DNA of 64,000 nt from the NCBI RefSeq assembly GCF_038050375.1, contig NZ_CP150886.1:3575318-3639317 (forward strand). Direction: 5' to 3'. This document shows, in pieces, positions 28,145 to 39,073 of the stretch. The first letter of the stretch is position 1. Each line of letters opens with the position of its first letter. Below the pieces are notes generated by a model. It saw only the letters and a list, made by a program, of their open reading frames with translations, did not search any database and was not told where the DNA came from. Position numbers and translations under genes: made by a program. This DNA is from Okeanomitos corallinicola TIOX110 (lineage in GTDB: Bacteria; Cyanobacteriota; Cyanobacteriia; Cyanobacteriales; Nostocaceae).

Positions 28145-28741
28145 ATGAATAAATCCAATGTTGGGATAATTATTTTAGCCGCTGGTGCATCAACTCGCAT
28201 GGGTTCACCAAAACAACTGTTATATTATCAAGGAGAAAATTTAGTTAACAGAACAATAAAAAATGTAATTGCGTCTGTATGTAATCCAGTCATATTAGTA
28301 TTAGGAGCAAATGCCGAAAATATCCGTAATCACATTCATGAAACTGCAATTAAAATCCTAGAAAATCCAGATTGGCAATTAGGAATGAGTTCCTCAATTA
28401 AATATGGAATCACGGAAATAACAGAAAATTATCCTGATTTAGAAGCGGTAGTAATTACTGTTTGTGATCAACCATTTCTGACAGTAGAAATTATTAATAA
28501 TTTAGTCACATCTTACCATTCAACCAATAAACCTATCATTGCTTGTAAATATGCAGATACATTAGGAGTACCTGTTTTATTTAACAAAAATTACTTTTTA
28601 AAATTAGCCAATTTAACTCAAGATATGGGAGCAAGAAAAATTATTAAAACCTATACAGAAGATGTTTTGAGTATTCCTTTCCCTTTAGGTGCAATTGATA
28701 TTGATACACCACAAGATTATCAACAACTTCAAGAAAAGTAA
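28145..28741 (+). CDS. MocA/MobA-like NTP transferase (molybdenum cofactor cytidylyltransferase type)
   Basis: A ~198-residue nucleotidyltransferase. The signature 'IIILAAGASTRMGSPKQLL' binds NTP, 'VVITVCDQPFLT' holds the metal-binding Asp, and 'GVPVLFNKNYF' and 'IDIDTPQDY' are further family motifs. MocA attaches CMP to molybdopterin for hydroxylases of the xanthine dehydrogenase family; the XdhC gene just upstream supports this over the GMP-forming MobA role. ATG 28145 is chosen; 28133 in the same frame would add four residues. It ends in front of a hairpin shared with the convergent oxidoreductase gene. Confidence 0.85.
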   Translation: MNKSNVGIIILAAGASTRMGSPKQLLYYQGENLVNRTIKNVIASVCNPVILVLGANAENIRNHIHETAIKILENPDWQLGMSSSIKYGITEITENYPDLEAVVITVCDQPFLTVEIINNLVTSYHSTNKPIIACKYADTLGVPVLFNKNYFLKLANLTQDMGARKIIKTYTEDVLSIPFPLGAIDIDTPQDYQQLQEK

Positions 28742-28768
28742 ATAAATTTTTAACGACAATTTTAGTTA

Positions 28769-28789
28769 GGGTTTAGCATTACTAAACCC
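28769..28789. terminator. Hairpin between convergent mocA-like and MDR genes
   Basis: GGGTTTA pairs with TAAACCC across a seven-base loop. It lies between two convergent genes and could terminate both. No strong T-run follows on either strand, so efficiency is uncertain. Confidence 0.45.
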
Positions 28790-28810
28790 CTATTCAAATA
28801 TTTTAATCAG

Positions 28811-29758
28811 TTAGGAAATATGCAAAACAGCTTTACCTGGAAAACGTCTATCTAGCAATTGTTGAGCAACATCAGCAATTTCTGTCCAAGGTGCTTCGAT
28901 ATCAATGTGAGGACGTAACTGACCAGATTCTACCAACTCAACTAACCATTTTAACCCCACAGATGCTGGTTCTTGTTTGAGTTCATGAAAAACAATTAAA
29001 CCGTAAATACTCGCACCTCCCAAGGCATAAAGATTACCTGCATTAAATGTCACCTCTCGTCCGGCTGTAGTTCCAAACACCACAGCTTTACCATTTGTAC
29101 TTAGTAAACCTATAGCTGTTCCCAACACAGAACCGCCTACAGAGTCCACAATTAAATGATATGGCCCATATTCTTTCGCTGGTGCAATATCTTCACCGAT
29201 AACGATATGATGCGCTCCTGCTTCTTTAACCACCGCTTCATACTTAGAATTACGCAGGTGTGCTGTTACCTTTGCGCCGCTTAACCGGGCTAATTGAATA
29301 GCGAAGTTACCAACACCACCGGATGCCCCAGTAATTAACACAGGTTTGTTGAGAAGAAAACCGCCTTTTTTCAAGACATGATATGCTGTTAAACCCGCTA
29401 CGGGGAGTGTGGCAGCTTGAGCAAATGATACAAAGTGGGGAAGTTCTGCTAAGGAGTGGGTAGGTACTGCAACCAATTCACCCCAAGCGCCGGAGGGAAG
29501 AAAACCCACTACCCGCGTTCCTGGTGCTGGCCCTGAACCATCGGCGGCGGGAGTTTCCACAGTACCGGCTAAGTCCCAACCAGGCCGCCAACCAGCTTGG
29601 GCATTTGCAGCGCGTCTGATTTCGCCACGATTGAGTGATATTGATGCAACTTTGATTATAGCTTCGTTTGCGGCTGGGGTAGGTGCTGCAACTTCGCTTA
29701 AAGCCAAGCGTCCTGGTACATTGGGGTCAACTACAATAGCGCGAATTTTGTTGTTCAT
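28811..29758 (-). CDS. Zinc-independent MDR-family oxidoreductase
   Basis: A ~315-residue medium-chain reductase of the quinone oxidoreductase-like group. Its GroES-like domain includes 'AIIKVASISLNRGEIRRA' and 'GWDLAGTVE'. The Rossmann domain shows 'VLITGASGGVGNFAIQLARL', and 'PHLIVDSVGGSVLG'-like text follows. No zinc-binding cysteine cluster is present. NADPH-dependent reduction of enones or quinones is the family activity; the substrate is unknown. ATG 29758 ('MNNKIRAIVVDP') matches the family N-terminus, while the more upstream ATG would add 17 unrelated residues. It is monocistronic and unrelated in context to the 15.4-kb homologue. Confidence 0.87.
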   Translation of the reverse strand: MNNKIRAIVVDPNVPGRLALSEVAAPTPAANEAIIKVASISLNRGEIRRAANAQAGWRPGWDLAGTVETPAADGSGPAPGTRVVGFLPSGAWGELVAVPTHSLAELPHFVSFAQAATLPVAGLTAYHVLKKGGFLLNKPVLITGASGGVGNFAIQLARLSGAKVTAHLRNSKYEAVVKEAGAHHIVIGEDIAPAKEYGPYHLIVDSVGGSVLGTAIGLLSTNGKAVVFGTTAGREVTFNAGNLYALGGASIYGLIVFHELKQEPASVGLKWLVELVESGQLRPHIDIEAPWTEIADVAQQLLDRRFPGKAVLHIS

Positions 29759-30002
29759 GTTTTTTATGTCCTGGTTTGATAGACTTTTGGAGGATGTAAA
29801 ACCTGGCAAAATTGTCTGTGCTTATGAATTTTTTTGTGAGAATTGTAATTATTTTACATTGCAATCCTATCTGAGAATATAATTATTGTTTTTCATCTTA
29901 ATTAAGATATGATAGAAAAGTTAATGCTCAGGCATATTTAGAAACTGAAAAACTTCAATAATTGCTGATAGCAAGTCAATCCAAATGTTAAAGGATACGG
30001 CC

Positions 30003-31385
30003 ATGAAAGTTAAAGTCAAAAATCTTGGTGCTTTAAAACAAGCCGAATTTACACTTGGTGATTTGACAATTATTTGTGGTTATAACAATACTGGTAAAAC
30101 CTATGCTACTTATGCTTTATTTGGCTTTTTATATAGGTGGCGTAAAGTGTTTCCAATTACTATTAATCATGACAAAATTACAGAATTACTTACAGACGGC
30201 GTAACTCTTATTGACATTCAAGAATATGCTCAACAAGTTGATCAAATTGTAGCTAAAGGCTGTGAAGTATATAGTCGAGAATTATCTGAAATTTTTGCTG
30301 CATCCTCTAATCGGTTTAAAAATACAGAATTTGAGTTTAAGTTAGAAACAAAAAATATTAACTTATTAGATCAATATGATATCACTATTAACTTTGGAGA
30401 ATCTTCACTTTTTTCTATCGCCAAAAGTAAAGGCAGCACAGAATTAGTAATTACTTTAGTAGGGAATAAAGAAAAAGTCAAAATACCTGATTTTATCATT
30501 GAAAAGTATATTAGTGATGCGTTAAAAAATATTATTTTTAAAAACAAACTACCTCGTCCTTTTATCGCTAGTAGTGAAAGAACCGGGGCGGCAATTTTTC
30601 GTAAAGATTTAAATTTTGATCGGAATCGTTTATTGGAAGAAATTGGTTCTGCTGGAGACAACATTGATAGGACAGAACTTTTACTTAAAGATTATGGAGA
30701 TTATGCACTTCCTATTAAAACCAATGTAGATTTTATCCGCAGACTAGAAACTATTGTTAAAAAAAACAGTTTTATCTATGAAAGTCACCCTGATATCTTA
30801 GAACATTTTGCTGATATTATCGGTGGTGAATATAGTGTGACTCGCAATGATGAACTTTATTATTTACCTGCTGGAAAAAGAGTTAAACTTTCTATGGATG
30901 AAAGTTCTAGTGCTGTCCGTTCTCTCTTAGATATTGGTTTTTATTTGAGACACGAAGCTCAACCAGGTGATTTACTGATGATAGATGAACCAGAATTAAA
31001 CCTTCATCCTGAAAACCAACGTCGTGTAGCTCGGTTATTTGCTCGACTTGTGAATGTAGGTGTTAAAGTATTTATTACAACTCACAGTGATTATATTATT
31101 AAAGAACTGAATACTTTGATCATGCTCAATCATGATAAACCCCATCTCACAGAAATTGCCAAAACAGAAGGTTATAGCTCAGAAGAATTGATATCTGCTG
31201 AAAAAATTAAAGTCTATATTGCTGAAGAGGCATTGGTAAAATTAGATGGTAGGGCTAAAAAAACTAAATGTCAAACTTTAATCCCAGCACAAATAAGTTC
31301 CGAATTAGGTATTGAAGCTCGTAGTTTTGATCAAACCATTGAAACTATGAACCGTATTCAAGAAGCAATTGTCTGGGGTGAATAG
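30003..31385 (+). CDS. AAA/ABC-type ATPase (OLD/RecF-like), first gene of a two-gene unit
   Basis: A 460-residue SMC-like ATPase. Walker A is 'GYNNTGKT' (~26-33). The region 'MDESSSAVRSLLDIGFYLRH' serves as ABC signature, Walker B is 'LLMIDEPELNLHPENQ' and the switch His is in 'FITTHSDYII'. The middle ~200 residues are a variable insertion, and ~70 C-terminal residues follow the ATPase without a visible TOPRIM motif. Such ATPases pair with a nuclease in many phage-defence systems. The next gene starts 2 bp after the stop, so the pair is translationally coupled. ATG 30003 has AAAGGA seven bases upstream; ATG 29985 lacks one. Confidence 0.85.
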   Translation: MKVKVKNLGALKQAEFTLGDLTIICGYNNTGKTYATYALFGFLYRWRKVFPITINHDKITELLTDGVTLIDIQEYAQQVDQIVAKGCEVYSRELSEIFAASSNRFKNTEFEFKLETKNINLLDQYDITINFGESSLFSIAKSKGSTELVITLVGNKEKVKIPDFIIEKYISDALKNIIFKNKLPRPFIASSERTGAAIFRKDLNFDRNRLLEEIGSAGDNIDRTELLLKDYGDYALPIKTNVDFIRRLETIVKKNSFIYESHPDILEHFADIIGGEYSVTRNDELYYLPAGKRVKLSMDESSSAVRSLLDIGFYLRHEAQPGDLLMIDEPELNLHPENQRRVARLFARLVNVGVKVFITTHSDYIIKELNTLIMLNHDKPHLTEIAKTEGYSSEELISAEKIKVYIAEEALVKLDGRAKKTKCQTLIPAQISSELGIEARSFDQTIETMNRIQEAIVWGE

Positions 31386-31387
31386 TA

Positions 31388-31960
31388 ATGTCTGATATTG
31401 CTATCTTGAAAGAGATGATAAAAAATACTGCAACTGTACCATTAAAAGATGAGAATGGTAAAAAAATAGTGACTCTTGAAGAACCTGATCTACCTAACTG
31501 TTTTGTAACAATTCGTGGTATACCAGATGAAGATCAATTTATTGTGATTAAAGCAGATCAATTTCCTGCACCAAATACTATTTTTAATGGTTCAAAGGGT
31601 GAGTGTAAGCGGGCTGATTTTATCATTGTTGCTGATACTGACAGGAAAAAAGTTATTCTCTGTATAGAGATGAAAGCAAAGAGAAAAACTGCCAAAGAAT
31701 GGGAAATTATTCAGCAGCTTAAAGGTGCAAAGTGTTGTGTTGAATATTTTCAGAAAGTAGGTAAAGAGTTTTGGGGACATTCCCATTTTCTTGATAGTTA
31801 TGTTTATCGGTTTGTAACTATTAGAAATATTAATATTGATAAAAGAACAACGCAAGAAAAAACCACAGATAATCATGATATTCCAGAAAAAATGTTAAAA
31901 TTATCTGCTCCTAAGTCTAACTATATATTATTTAATCGTTTAATAGGAGTGAGGAAATAA
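31388..31960 (+). CDS. Putative PD-(D/E)XK-like nuclease, partner of the ATPase
   Basis: A 190-residue protein without a family I can name with certainty. The core reads 'GECKRADFIIVADTDRKKV' then 'ILCIEMKAKRK': Glu72, Asp77, then Glu94-Met-Lys96, matching the E...D...ExK arrangement of the restriction-endonuclease fold on successive strands. Helical 'AKEWEIIQQLKGAKCCVEYF' follows, as usual after the ExK strand. The gene is tightly coupled to the ATPase. The nuclease call is motif-based inference; the protein could instead be an inactive or RNA-directed member. Lysine- and isoleucine-rich composition is similar to its partner and somewhat unlike the flanking genes. Confidence 0.55.
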   Translation: MSDIAILKEMIKNTATVPLKDENGKKIVTLEEPDLPNCFVTIRGIPDEDQFIVIKADQFPAPNTIFNGSKGECKRADFIIVADTDRKKVILCIEMKAKRKTAKEWEIIQQLKGAKCCVEYFQKVGKEFWGHSHFLDSYVYRFVTIRNINIDKRTTQEKTTDNHDIPEKMLKLSAPKSNYILFNRLIGVRK

Positions 31961-32050
31961 ACATTTTAAACATTTTCACCACAAGCTAGTATTAATAACT
32001 CAATTTATGATATTAAATAAACAATTAACAACCATAACCATATAAATCCT

Positions 32051-32446
32051 ATGACTAACCTGATTGAATACGAAGACGCTAACCCAGAAGTACGTGCAGT
32101 TTACGACGATATCCGCGCTACTAGACAAACTGAATATATCAACAATTTCTGGAAAGCATTAGCTAATCATCCCCCAACATTAAAACGAACTTGGGAAAAT
32201 CTCAAGGAAATTATGGCAGGTGAAGGTGAAATTGATCCATTAACGCGAGAATTAATTTACATTGCGGTGAGTGTAACTAATAACTGTGAATATTGCATTG
32301 CTTCCCACAGTACCGCAGCTAAAAATAAAGGCATGACTGATACAATGTTTGGGGAATTAATGGCGATTACTGGTGCTGCTAATATGACAAATAGGTTGGC
32401 TAATGGTTATCAAATTCCTGTGGATGAAATATTTAAACAGCAGTAA
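32051..32446 (+). CDS. Carboxymuconolactone decarboxylase / AhpD-like protein
   Basis: A 131-residue all-helical protein of the CMD/AhpD fold. The redox motif CxxC...H is 'CEYCIASH' near residues 77-84, following 'LTRELIYIAVSVTNN'. In AhpD these cysteines reduce peroxiredoxin partners; in the 'peroxidase-related' subfamily they are thought to act on peroxides. The N-terminal 'EYEDANPEVRAVYDDI' is typical of the latter. No peroxiredoxin gene is adjacent. It begins 90 bp after the nuclease-like gene but has a different style and is probably a separate unit. Confidence 0.87.
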   Translation: MTNLIEYEDANPEVRAVYDDIRATRQTEYINNFWKALANHPPTLKRTWENLKEIMAGEGEIDPLTRELIYIAVSVTNNCEYCIASHSTAAKNKGMTDTMFGELMAITGAANMTNRLANGYQIPVDEIFKQQ

Positions 32447-32463
32447 GTTAAGTTCAAATAATT

Positions 32464-33831
32464 TTATCTCCCTAATAAATTCTCAACATCTTGACAACCA
32501 CCGGGAATGGTTTTTCTGCTTTTTTCTCCACACCAAGCACAGCAGTAACGACGGACTGAATCTGACATTCTTTCAGCCTTGCTAAAATCAGCGTTTTCAA
32601 CCACTGCACCAGTGTGTTCTCCAGTGTCATAGTTGGGGGGATGGATGCGACTGCGGGGTGAGGCTTTTTGTAAATAACCATAAAAAAAGCGGACACCATT
32701 TAAATCAGCATTTCTAAGATTAGCATCGTATAAAATGGTGCGGGAAAGATTGACTTTGACTAAATCACAACCACTGAGGTTAGCACGGACTAGGTTCGCT
32801 TCACTTAAATCAATCCACCGTAAATCAGTTTTGGAAAGGTCTGCACCTGCTAACATTACCCCTAAGTCAATTACTCGTACTCCTTCTAACCTATCTTCGG
32901 CGTAACCACCGACACCATCAAGAATGGCTCTACCGAGACGGCGATCGCGTTTTAATGGTGTTAATAATTTGGAACGGGAAAGAAAGCGGAGAATTTTAGC
33001 TTTTCCACTCCCATCTACACTACTAAAAATAGCAGCGGTACGTCCTTCTGCGATCGCTCTTTCCTGTGGCCAGTCTTCTAATAATCCTTCTTCATCTAAT
33101 ACTAAATCAGATATACCTTGAAAATAAGAATCTATAGTTTGCTGTTGCGTAATAATATTTTGTTGAACCGTTAATTGATTTTGTTGAATAGTTAAATCCT
33201 TAGAAATAATGTATTGTCGCCAGGCTACATAAACTGCAACAACAGCAATAGAAATTTGCCCTAAAGCACCGAACCATTCCGCTAAAGTTCCCGAAGCATC
33301 CCAGTTAATAAACTTTCCTAAACTGAGGATAATTTCACCAACACCAGTAAATTTTAATAACCCAATAATACTGACAGATAAACCAATTAACCCTAACAAT
33401 AGAATTATTTCCTGGGGAGAAAACCATTTTTTAAATTTTGCTTCTAACCAAGGTAAAAGGTTAATTATCCAAGGTAAAAGCATAGTTATGGATAAACCTA
33501 AAGTTACTAGAGTTCCCAAAATTCCCAAGAATGGGTTATTGATAATAATACCAATAGAAGTGAGAGCGATCGCTAATATTGTAGAAATTAAAGCTCTCGG
33601 TTTTACGGAAGATTGATAGTTAGAAACTACATTACCGCTAGATTGATCAGACTTTAAAACATCAGAATGATGGTGAGATTGTAAATGGGAAATAGCTGAT
33701 AAAGCATCTTGTTCAGCCAAAATTTTCTCTGTAATTTCATTATCACCTAAACCATCCAGAAAATTATCCGTTTGTAAATTTTGATCTGAGTTGTCTTCTG
33801 GTGGATAAGAAGAATTAGATTCTTTACTCAT
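32464..33831 (-). CDS. Membrane-anchored pentapeptide-repeat protein
   Basis: A 455-residue protein. The first ~80 residues are acidic and probably cytoplasmic. Four hydrophobic segments lie between ~82 and 205 ('ALISTILAIALTSIGIIINN' is the first). A coiled stretch rich in Gln and Ile follows ('LTIQQNQLTVQQNIITQQQ'). About ten pentapeptide repeats of the A(D/N)LxX kind run from ~318 to 375 ('ADLSKTDLRWIDLSEANL'). The C-terminus has Cys-Cys pairs ('YCCAWCGEKS') that could bind metal. Such repeats form a right-handed quadrilateral helix used for protein contacts; the function in cyanobacterial membrane versions is unknown. Confidence 0.88.
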   Translation of the reverse strand: MSKESNSSYPPEDNSDQNLQTDNFLDGLGDNEITEKILAEQDALSAISHLQSHHHSDVLKSDQSSGNVVSNYQSSVKPRALISTILAIALTSIGIIINNPFLGILGTLVTLGLSITMLLPWIINLLPWLEAKFKKWFSPQEIILLLGLIGLSVSIIGLLKFTGVGEIILSLGKFINWDASGTLAEWFGALGQISIAVVAVYVAWRQYIISKDLTIQQNQLTVQQNIITQQQTIDSYFQGISDLVLDEEGLLEDWPQERAIAEGRTAAIFSSVDGSGKAKILRFLSRSKLLTPLKRDRRLGRAILDGVGGYAEDRLEGVRVIDLGVMLAGADLSKTDLRWIDLSEANLVRANLSGCDLVKVNLSRTILYDANLRNADLNGVRFFYGYLQKASPRSRIHPPNYDTGEHTGAVVENADFSKAERMSDSVRRYCCAWCGEKSRKTIPGGCQDVENLLGR

Positions 33832-33953
33832 ACTTACTATTTTTGAATATTCTGATAATTTTAGAAATTGATCCTATTTTTACAGTTTATACGTTATTTT
33901 ATACAGTTCACATAAATCAATTTCCGACTATTACCTGGAAATTTTCTCAAAAT

Positions 33954-33999
33954 TTGTCAGGAGTAAATTATCCTATCACTGACTTTTTACTCCTGACAA
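33954..33999. terminator. 14-bp perfect inverted repeat downstream of por
   Basis: TTGTCAGGAGTAAA (33954-33967) is exactly complementary to TTTACTCCTGACAA (33986-33999), with an 18-base loop. It lies 56 bp past the por stop codon on the minus strand and ahead of the pentapeptide gene's promoter. A terminator or mRNA-stabilising 3' stem for por is the likely role. Confidence 0.55.
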
Positions 34000-34054
34000 T
34001 TGCATTGTAAATTTATTTTTTATGGAAACATCAACAAAAAGAAACAAAAATTGA

Positions 34055-35582
<1,528 letters not shown>

Positions 35583-36326
35583 ATGGTTTTTCGGAGATAC
35601 TTGATTGCCTGTGGATGTGTTGGTCTTTTATCAACAGGATGCGTTGATGTAGCGGTATCATCAACAGAATATACCAAGCAAGTTGTACAAGAAAATAATG
35701 TAGCTCAATTAATAGCAGAAGTACAAGATACTCAAGAGGCTAAAAAACTCCTAACTCAAGGCAATAATTTTTTAGATGCTAATCGCTATAAAGAAGCTCT
35801 AGCATTGTACAATCAAGCCGTTGAATTGAAAAAAGACAGTGAAGAAATATGGGTAAATAGGGGTAATGCTCTAATCGCTTTACATCGCTATGAAGAAGCT
35901 CTAGAATCCTATGATAAAGCGATCGCTATTCGTCCTAATAAAAATGAAGCTTGGTATAATCGGGGAAATGCTTTATCAGCTTTGCGCCGTTATCAAGAAG
36001 CCGTCAAATCCTATGATGAAGCCATAGTTATTAATCCAGAAAAGTTTGAAACTTGGATAAATAGAGGAATTGCCTTAACAAAATTAAAAAGATACACAGA
36101 AGGTTTAGCATCTTATAACCAAGCAATCACCCTTAACTCAAATGCCCATCAAGCATACTACAATAAAGCTTGTAATTATGCCCTGCAAAACAATCTTTTA
36201 TTAGCTGTTGAAGCATTAGATAAAGCCATCAAAATTCTCCCTGAAAAATACAAAGAACTAGCAAAAATAGACACAGATTTTGATAAAATTCGTGATCAAA
36301 AGCAATTCCAGGAAGTCTTAAAATGA
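35583..36326 (+). CDS. TPR-repeat lipoprotein
   Basis: From ATG 35583 the protein begins 'MVFRRYLIACGCVGLLSTGC', a lipoprotein signal peptide with lipobox LSTGC, so it is probably anchored in a membrane. The ATG at 35481 would place 34 non-hydrophobic residues before it and is less likely. At least five tetratricopeptide repeats follow ('EEIWVNRGNALIALHRYEEA', 'NEAWYNRGNALSALRRYQEA' and similar), forming a protein-binding superhelix. The last ~60 residues are a degenerate repeat. The partner is unknown. Convergent with the pyruvyl transferase gene downstream. Confidence 0.85.
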   Translation: MVFRRYLIACGCVGLLSTGCVDVAVSSTEYTKQVVQENNVAQLIAEVQDTQEAKKLLTQGNNFLDANRYKEALALYNQAVELKKDSEEIWVNRGNALIALHRYEEALESYDKAIAIRPNKNEAWYNRGNALSALRRYQEAVKSYDEAIVINPEKFETWINRGIALTKLKRYTEGLASYNQAITLNSNAHQAYYNKACNYALQNNLLLAVEALDKAIKILPEKYKELAKIDTDFDKIRDQKQFQEVLK

Positions 36327-36441
36327 TAATGTTATCTTTAATTTATCAACAATGAAATTCTTGTGAATCAAGGCTTTGTAATTTAGTTTTAGATTATTTA
36401 ACTGCTATCGAGGGATATTGATGATTTTCATAAACAGTATT

Positions 36442-37722
36442 TTAATCTATAGGAATCATAGAGATTTTTTTGATATCTGGTAACTTATGTTTAATTTGTT
36501 GCTTTAACTGATCTTGTTTTTGAATTAAATTCGAAATTAAATCAACTAGCTTTGTACTATTTGGCTCAAATAATTCCGTTGGGCTAATAATAGGTGGTTC
36601 TAGATCAAAATGTTGATATAATCCGGCAAATTTATCCTGGTAACTTACACAGGCAACAGGAGTTTCCTGTCCTAAACAAGCAATAGCTAAATGCATTCTA
36701 CTACTAATAACATAATCAATATATTTAACTATTGCTTTCAGTTCTGCCGCTTGACATGGGAAAGGAATTTTAAAACAGCTAGACTTAATATGCATGGGAA
36801 GTTTTTCTATGATCTTATTAGCTAGTTTATCATCACTTAAATTACCCTGAATATTCCGAAAATCATGGGGCAAAAACATAAAACTTAAATTCGTATTTTG
36901 TTCCGACACCTTAATTATACTATCTACAAAACTTTGAACTAAAGTGTCAGTTGTCTGTTCAGGTAATTTAGAAATTAATAAATTATTGACATTTATCCCT
37001 AATATCTTTTTGCCTTGATTTCTTTGAGTTTCGATCCATTGAAATGATTTGTCAACTTTTTCGGAGGTATCAATAGGAGATAATAAAAAAGCTAAGTCAG
37101 CTACTAAGTTAACAGAGGCGGATGGTATTTCTGTTATTAATCTTTGGTAAGAAAATATATCTCTTGCATAAAGCCTAACTTGGCTTGGCAAATCATGCAA
37201 AACCTTAACAGAAACTTGGGTGGGTTGACGATTATAGCTAAAGCCTAAAATTGCAGAGATGAGGTCTAACTTAGCAGCCATTTCTACCATTTTAACTCTT
37301 TTGAATGTTGCATAATCTGAATAGTAGCCATCCATTAAATCAGCACCTAAACAATAAAATCTTTCATACTGACTTATTCGATAGCCAAATGCTATAAATT
37401 TTCCTAAAAAACCATACCATTTTCGATAAATAAAGAAGTCTCTCATATCCAGATATTCATGGGTTTCAACTGGATACTTTTCCTTAACATTGTAGGCAAC
37501 TAAACTAATATTGGTTAATCCTTTTTGTTTGAGGTAATTTACAAGTCCTACCACCATCGCTTCATCACCAAGACTACCTGGAGCAGCAGGAGGTAAAATA
37601 ACTGCTGAGGAGGGGATACGACGAATAAATCCCACTGAACGTAGAAGGGATAAAATAACGGCATAAATAGAGATTAATATACTAGATGGAGAACATAAAA
37701 AAACAAGAAGTGCTTGATTCAT
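36442..37722 (-). CDS. Polysaccharide pyruvyl transferase family protein
   Basis: A 426-residue enzyme of the CsaB/PssM family that adds ketal pyruvate to exopolysaccharide or cell-wall glycans. 'LPPAAPGSLGDEAMVVGLVN' is the family opening; 'YCLGADLMDGYYSD' and 'ISSRMHLAIACLGQETPVAC' are hallmark motifs near the substrate and C-terminal regions. A hydrophobic N-terminal segment may tether it to the membrane. No glycan-synthesis cluster surrounds it, so the acceptor is unknown. It is monocistronic with a 334-bp upstream gap in which no feature beyond likely promoters is seen. Confidence 0.85.
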   Translation of the reverse strand: MNQALLVFLCSPSSILISIYAVILSLLRSVGFIRRIPSSAVILPPAAPGSLGDEAMVVGLVNYLKQKGLTNISLVAYNVKEKYPVETHEYLDMRDFFIYRKWYGFLGKFIAFGYRISQYERFYCLGADLMDGYYSDYATFKRVKMVEMAAKLDLISAILGFSYNRQPTQVSVKVLHDLPSQVRLYARDIFSYQRLITEIPSASVNLVADLAFLLSPIDTSEKVDKSFQWIETQRNQGKKILGINVNNLLISKLPEQTTDTLVQSFVDSIIKVSEQNTNLSFMFLPHDFRNIQGNLSDDKLANKIIEKLPMHIKSSCFKIPFPCQAAELKAIVKYIDYVISSRMHLAIACLGQETPVACVSYQDKFAGLYQHFDLEPPIISPTELFEPNSTKLVDLISNLIQKQDQLKQQIKHKLPDIKKISMIPID

Positions 37723-38056
37723 AAAATTGATTAACCTTGTTAAACAGGAAATGATTATGCAGAGTGATTATAGCATACTGCTTTTTATATTCATGATTGT
37801 AAATATACCCGATTTTTAACATTTCTACTTACAGTCAAGAATAAATTAGTCTTAGAGGATATCTGAAACTTGTTCGTGTAACTTTTAATTGAGGCGTTTG
37901 TGGTCAAAATAAAGTTTTGTGATGGCATTTAATATTTCTAGATTTTATGTTAATTTACTTATTGTTATTGCTGAGAGACTCAATTATTCGGGGATTTAAA
38001 TATTTTTAATCAGTGAATCTGATATATACAACCAGCAAAATACTTACATCAAAACC

Positions 38057-38953
38057 ATGCTCAGAATTAAAAACCTCAATAAAGCTTACAAAACCAGAAA
38101 AGTTCTACAAGATTTAACATTTAATATTTCATCAGGAGAAGTTTACGGTTTACTAGGTGCAAATGGAGCAGGAAAAACCACCACAATTAATATTATTTGT
38201 AACTTACTTCATGCTGATAATGGACACATCACCATTAATAATCAACCAATTTCCGAGAATACCAAAAAATTTATAGGTATTGCACCCCAAGAAAACCTCT
38301 TATACAAAACTCTTTCCTGTGCAGAGAATCTTAATTTTTTCGCTGATATTTATGGTTTAGATCAACAAACAAAAAAACAACAAATAGATGTAACTCTTAC
38401 TGCTGTTAACTTATTAGATAGAGCAAACAGTCCTGTAGAAACCCTCAGCGGAGGAATGCAAAGAAGATTGAATATTGCAGTTGCTTTAGTACATCAACCC
38501 CAATTAGTCATTCTTGATGAACCAACTACAGGTTTAGATATAGAAGCAAGATATGAAATTTGGGAATTAATTAAGCAACTCAAAAATCAAGGACTGACAA
38601 TTTTATTAACAACTCATTTATTAGATGAAGCAGAAAGACTATGTAACAGAATTGGGATTTTGAAAAATGGTAAAATCTTAGCAGAGGGGAGTTTATCAGA
38701 GTTAAAAAAATTAATTCCTGGAGAGGAGGTGTTAGTATTAAAAACTACCCAAGAAGAAGAGGCGATCGCCATCGCTGAAAAATCTGGTTTTATCACCCGA
38801 CGTTATGGTAGTGATTTAACATTTTTACTCCCAAACCCCTTAGAATTAAAAGAAATTCTCACCATCTTTGATCAAATACCCATTGATTCTATTTCCCGTC
38901 AACCCATCCGCTTAGAGCATATTTATGTAGAAATAACTAAAGGAGATAGGTAA
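38057..38953 (+). CDS. ABC transporter ATP-binding protein (orphan)
   Basis: A 298-residue ATPase of the ABC-2/drug-export (CcmA/NatA) type: Walker A 'GLLGANGAGKTTT', Q-loop 'IAPQENLLYKT', signature 'LSGGMQRRLNIAVAL', Walker B 'LVILDEPTTGLD', H-loop 'LLTTHLLDEAE'. The C-terminal ~80 residues are the usual regulatory extension ('LKTTQEEEAIAIAEKSGF'). The permease gene that normally follows is not here: the next gene is a convergent exbD. It may pair with a permease encoded elsewhere. All ATPase motifs are intact. Confidence 0.92.
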   Translation: MLRIKNLNKAYKTRKVLQDLTFNISSGEVYGLLGANGAGKTTTINIICNLLHADNGHITINNQPISENTKKFIGIAPQENLLYKTLSCAENLNFFADIYGLDQQTKKQQIDVTLTAVNLLDRANSPVETLSGGMQRRLNIAVALVHQPQLVILDEPTTGLDIEARYEIWELIKQLKNQGLTILLTTHLLDEAERLCNRIGILKNGKILAEGSLSELKKLIPGEEVLVLKTTQEEEAIAIAEKSGFITRRYGSDLTFLLPNPLELKEILTIFDQIPIDSISRQPIRLEHIYVEITKGDR

Positions 38954-39073
38954 CAGTTGAAAATGAGGTGATAGGTAGGGTTTTTTCATTCCCTAAAACA
39001 GGTAAAATTGCCAGGGTAGATGGGGACAAAAATCATGGGTACTGGTCTTGCTCTCACATACCTCTAAGATACA

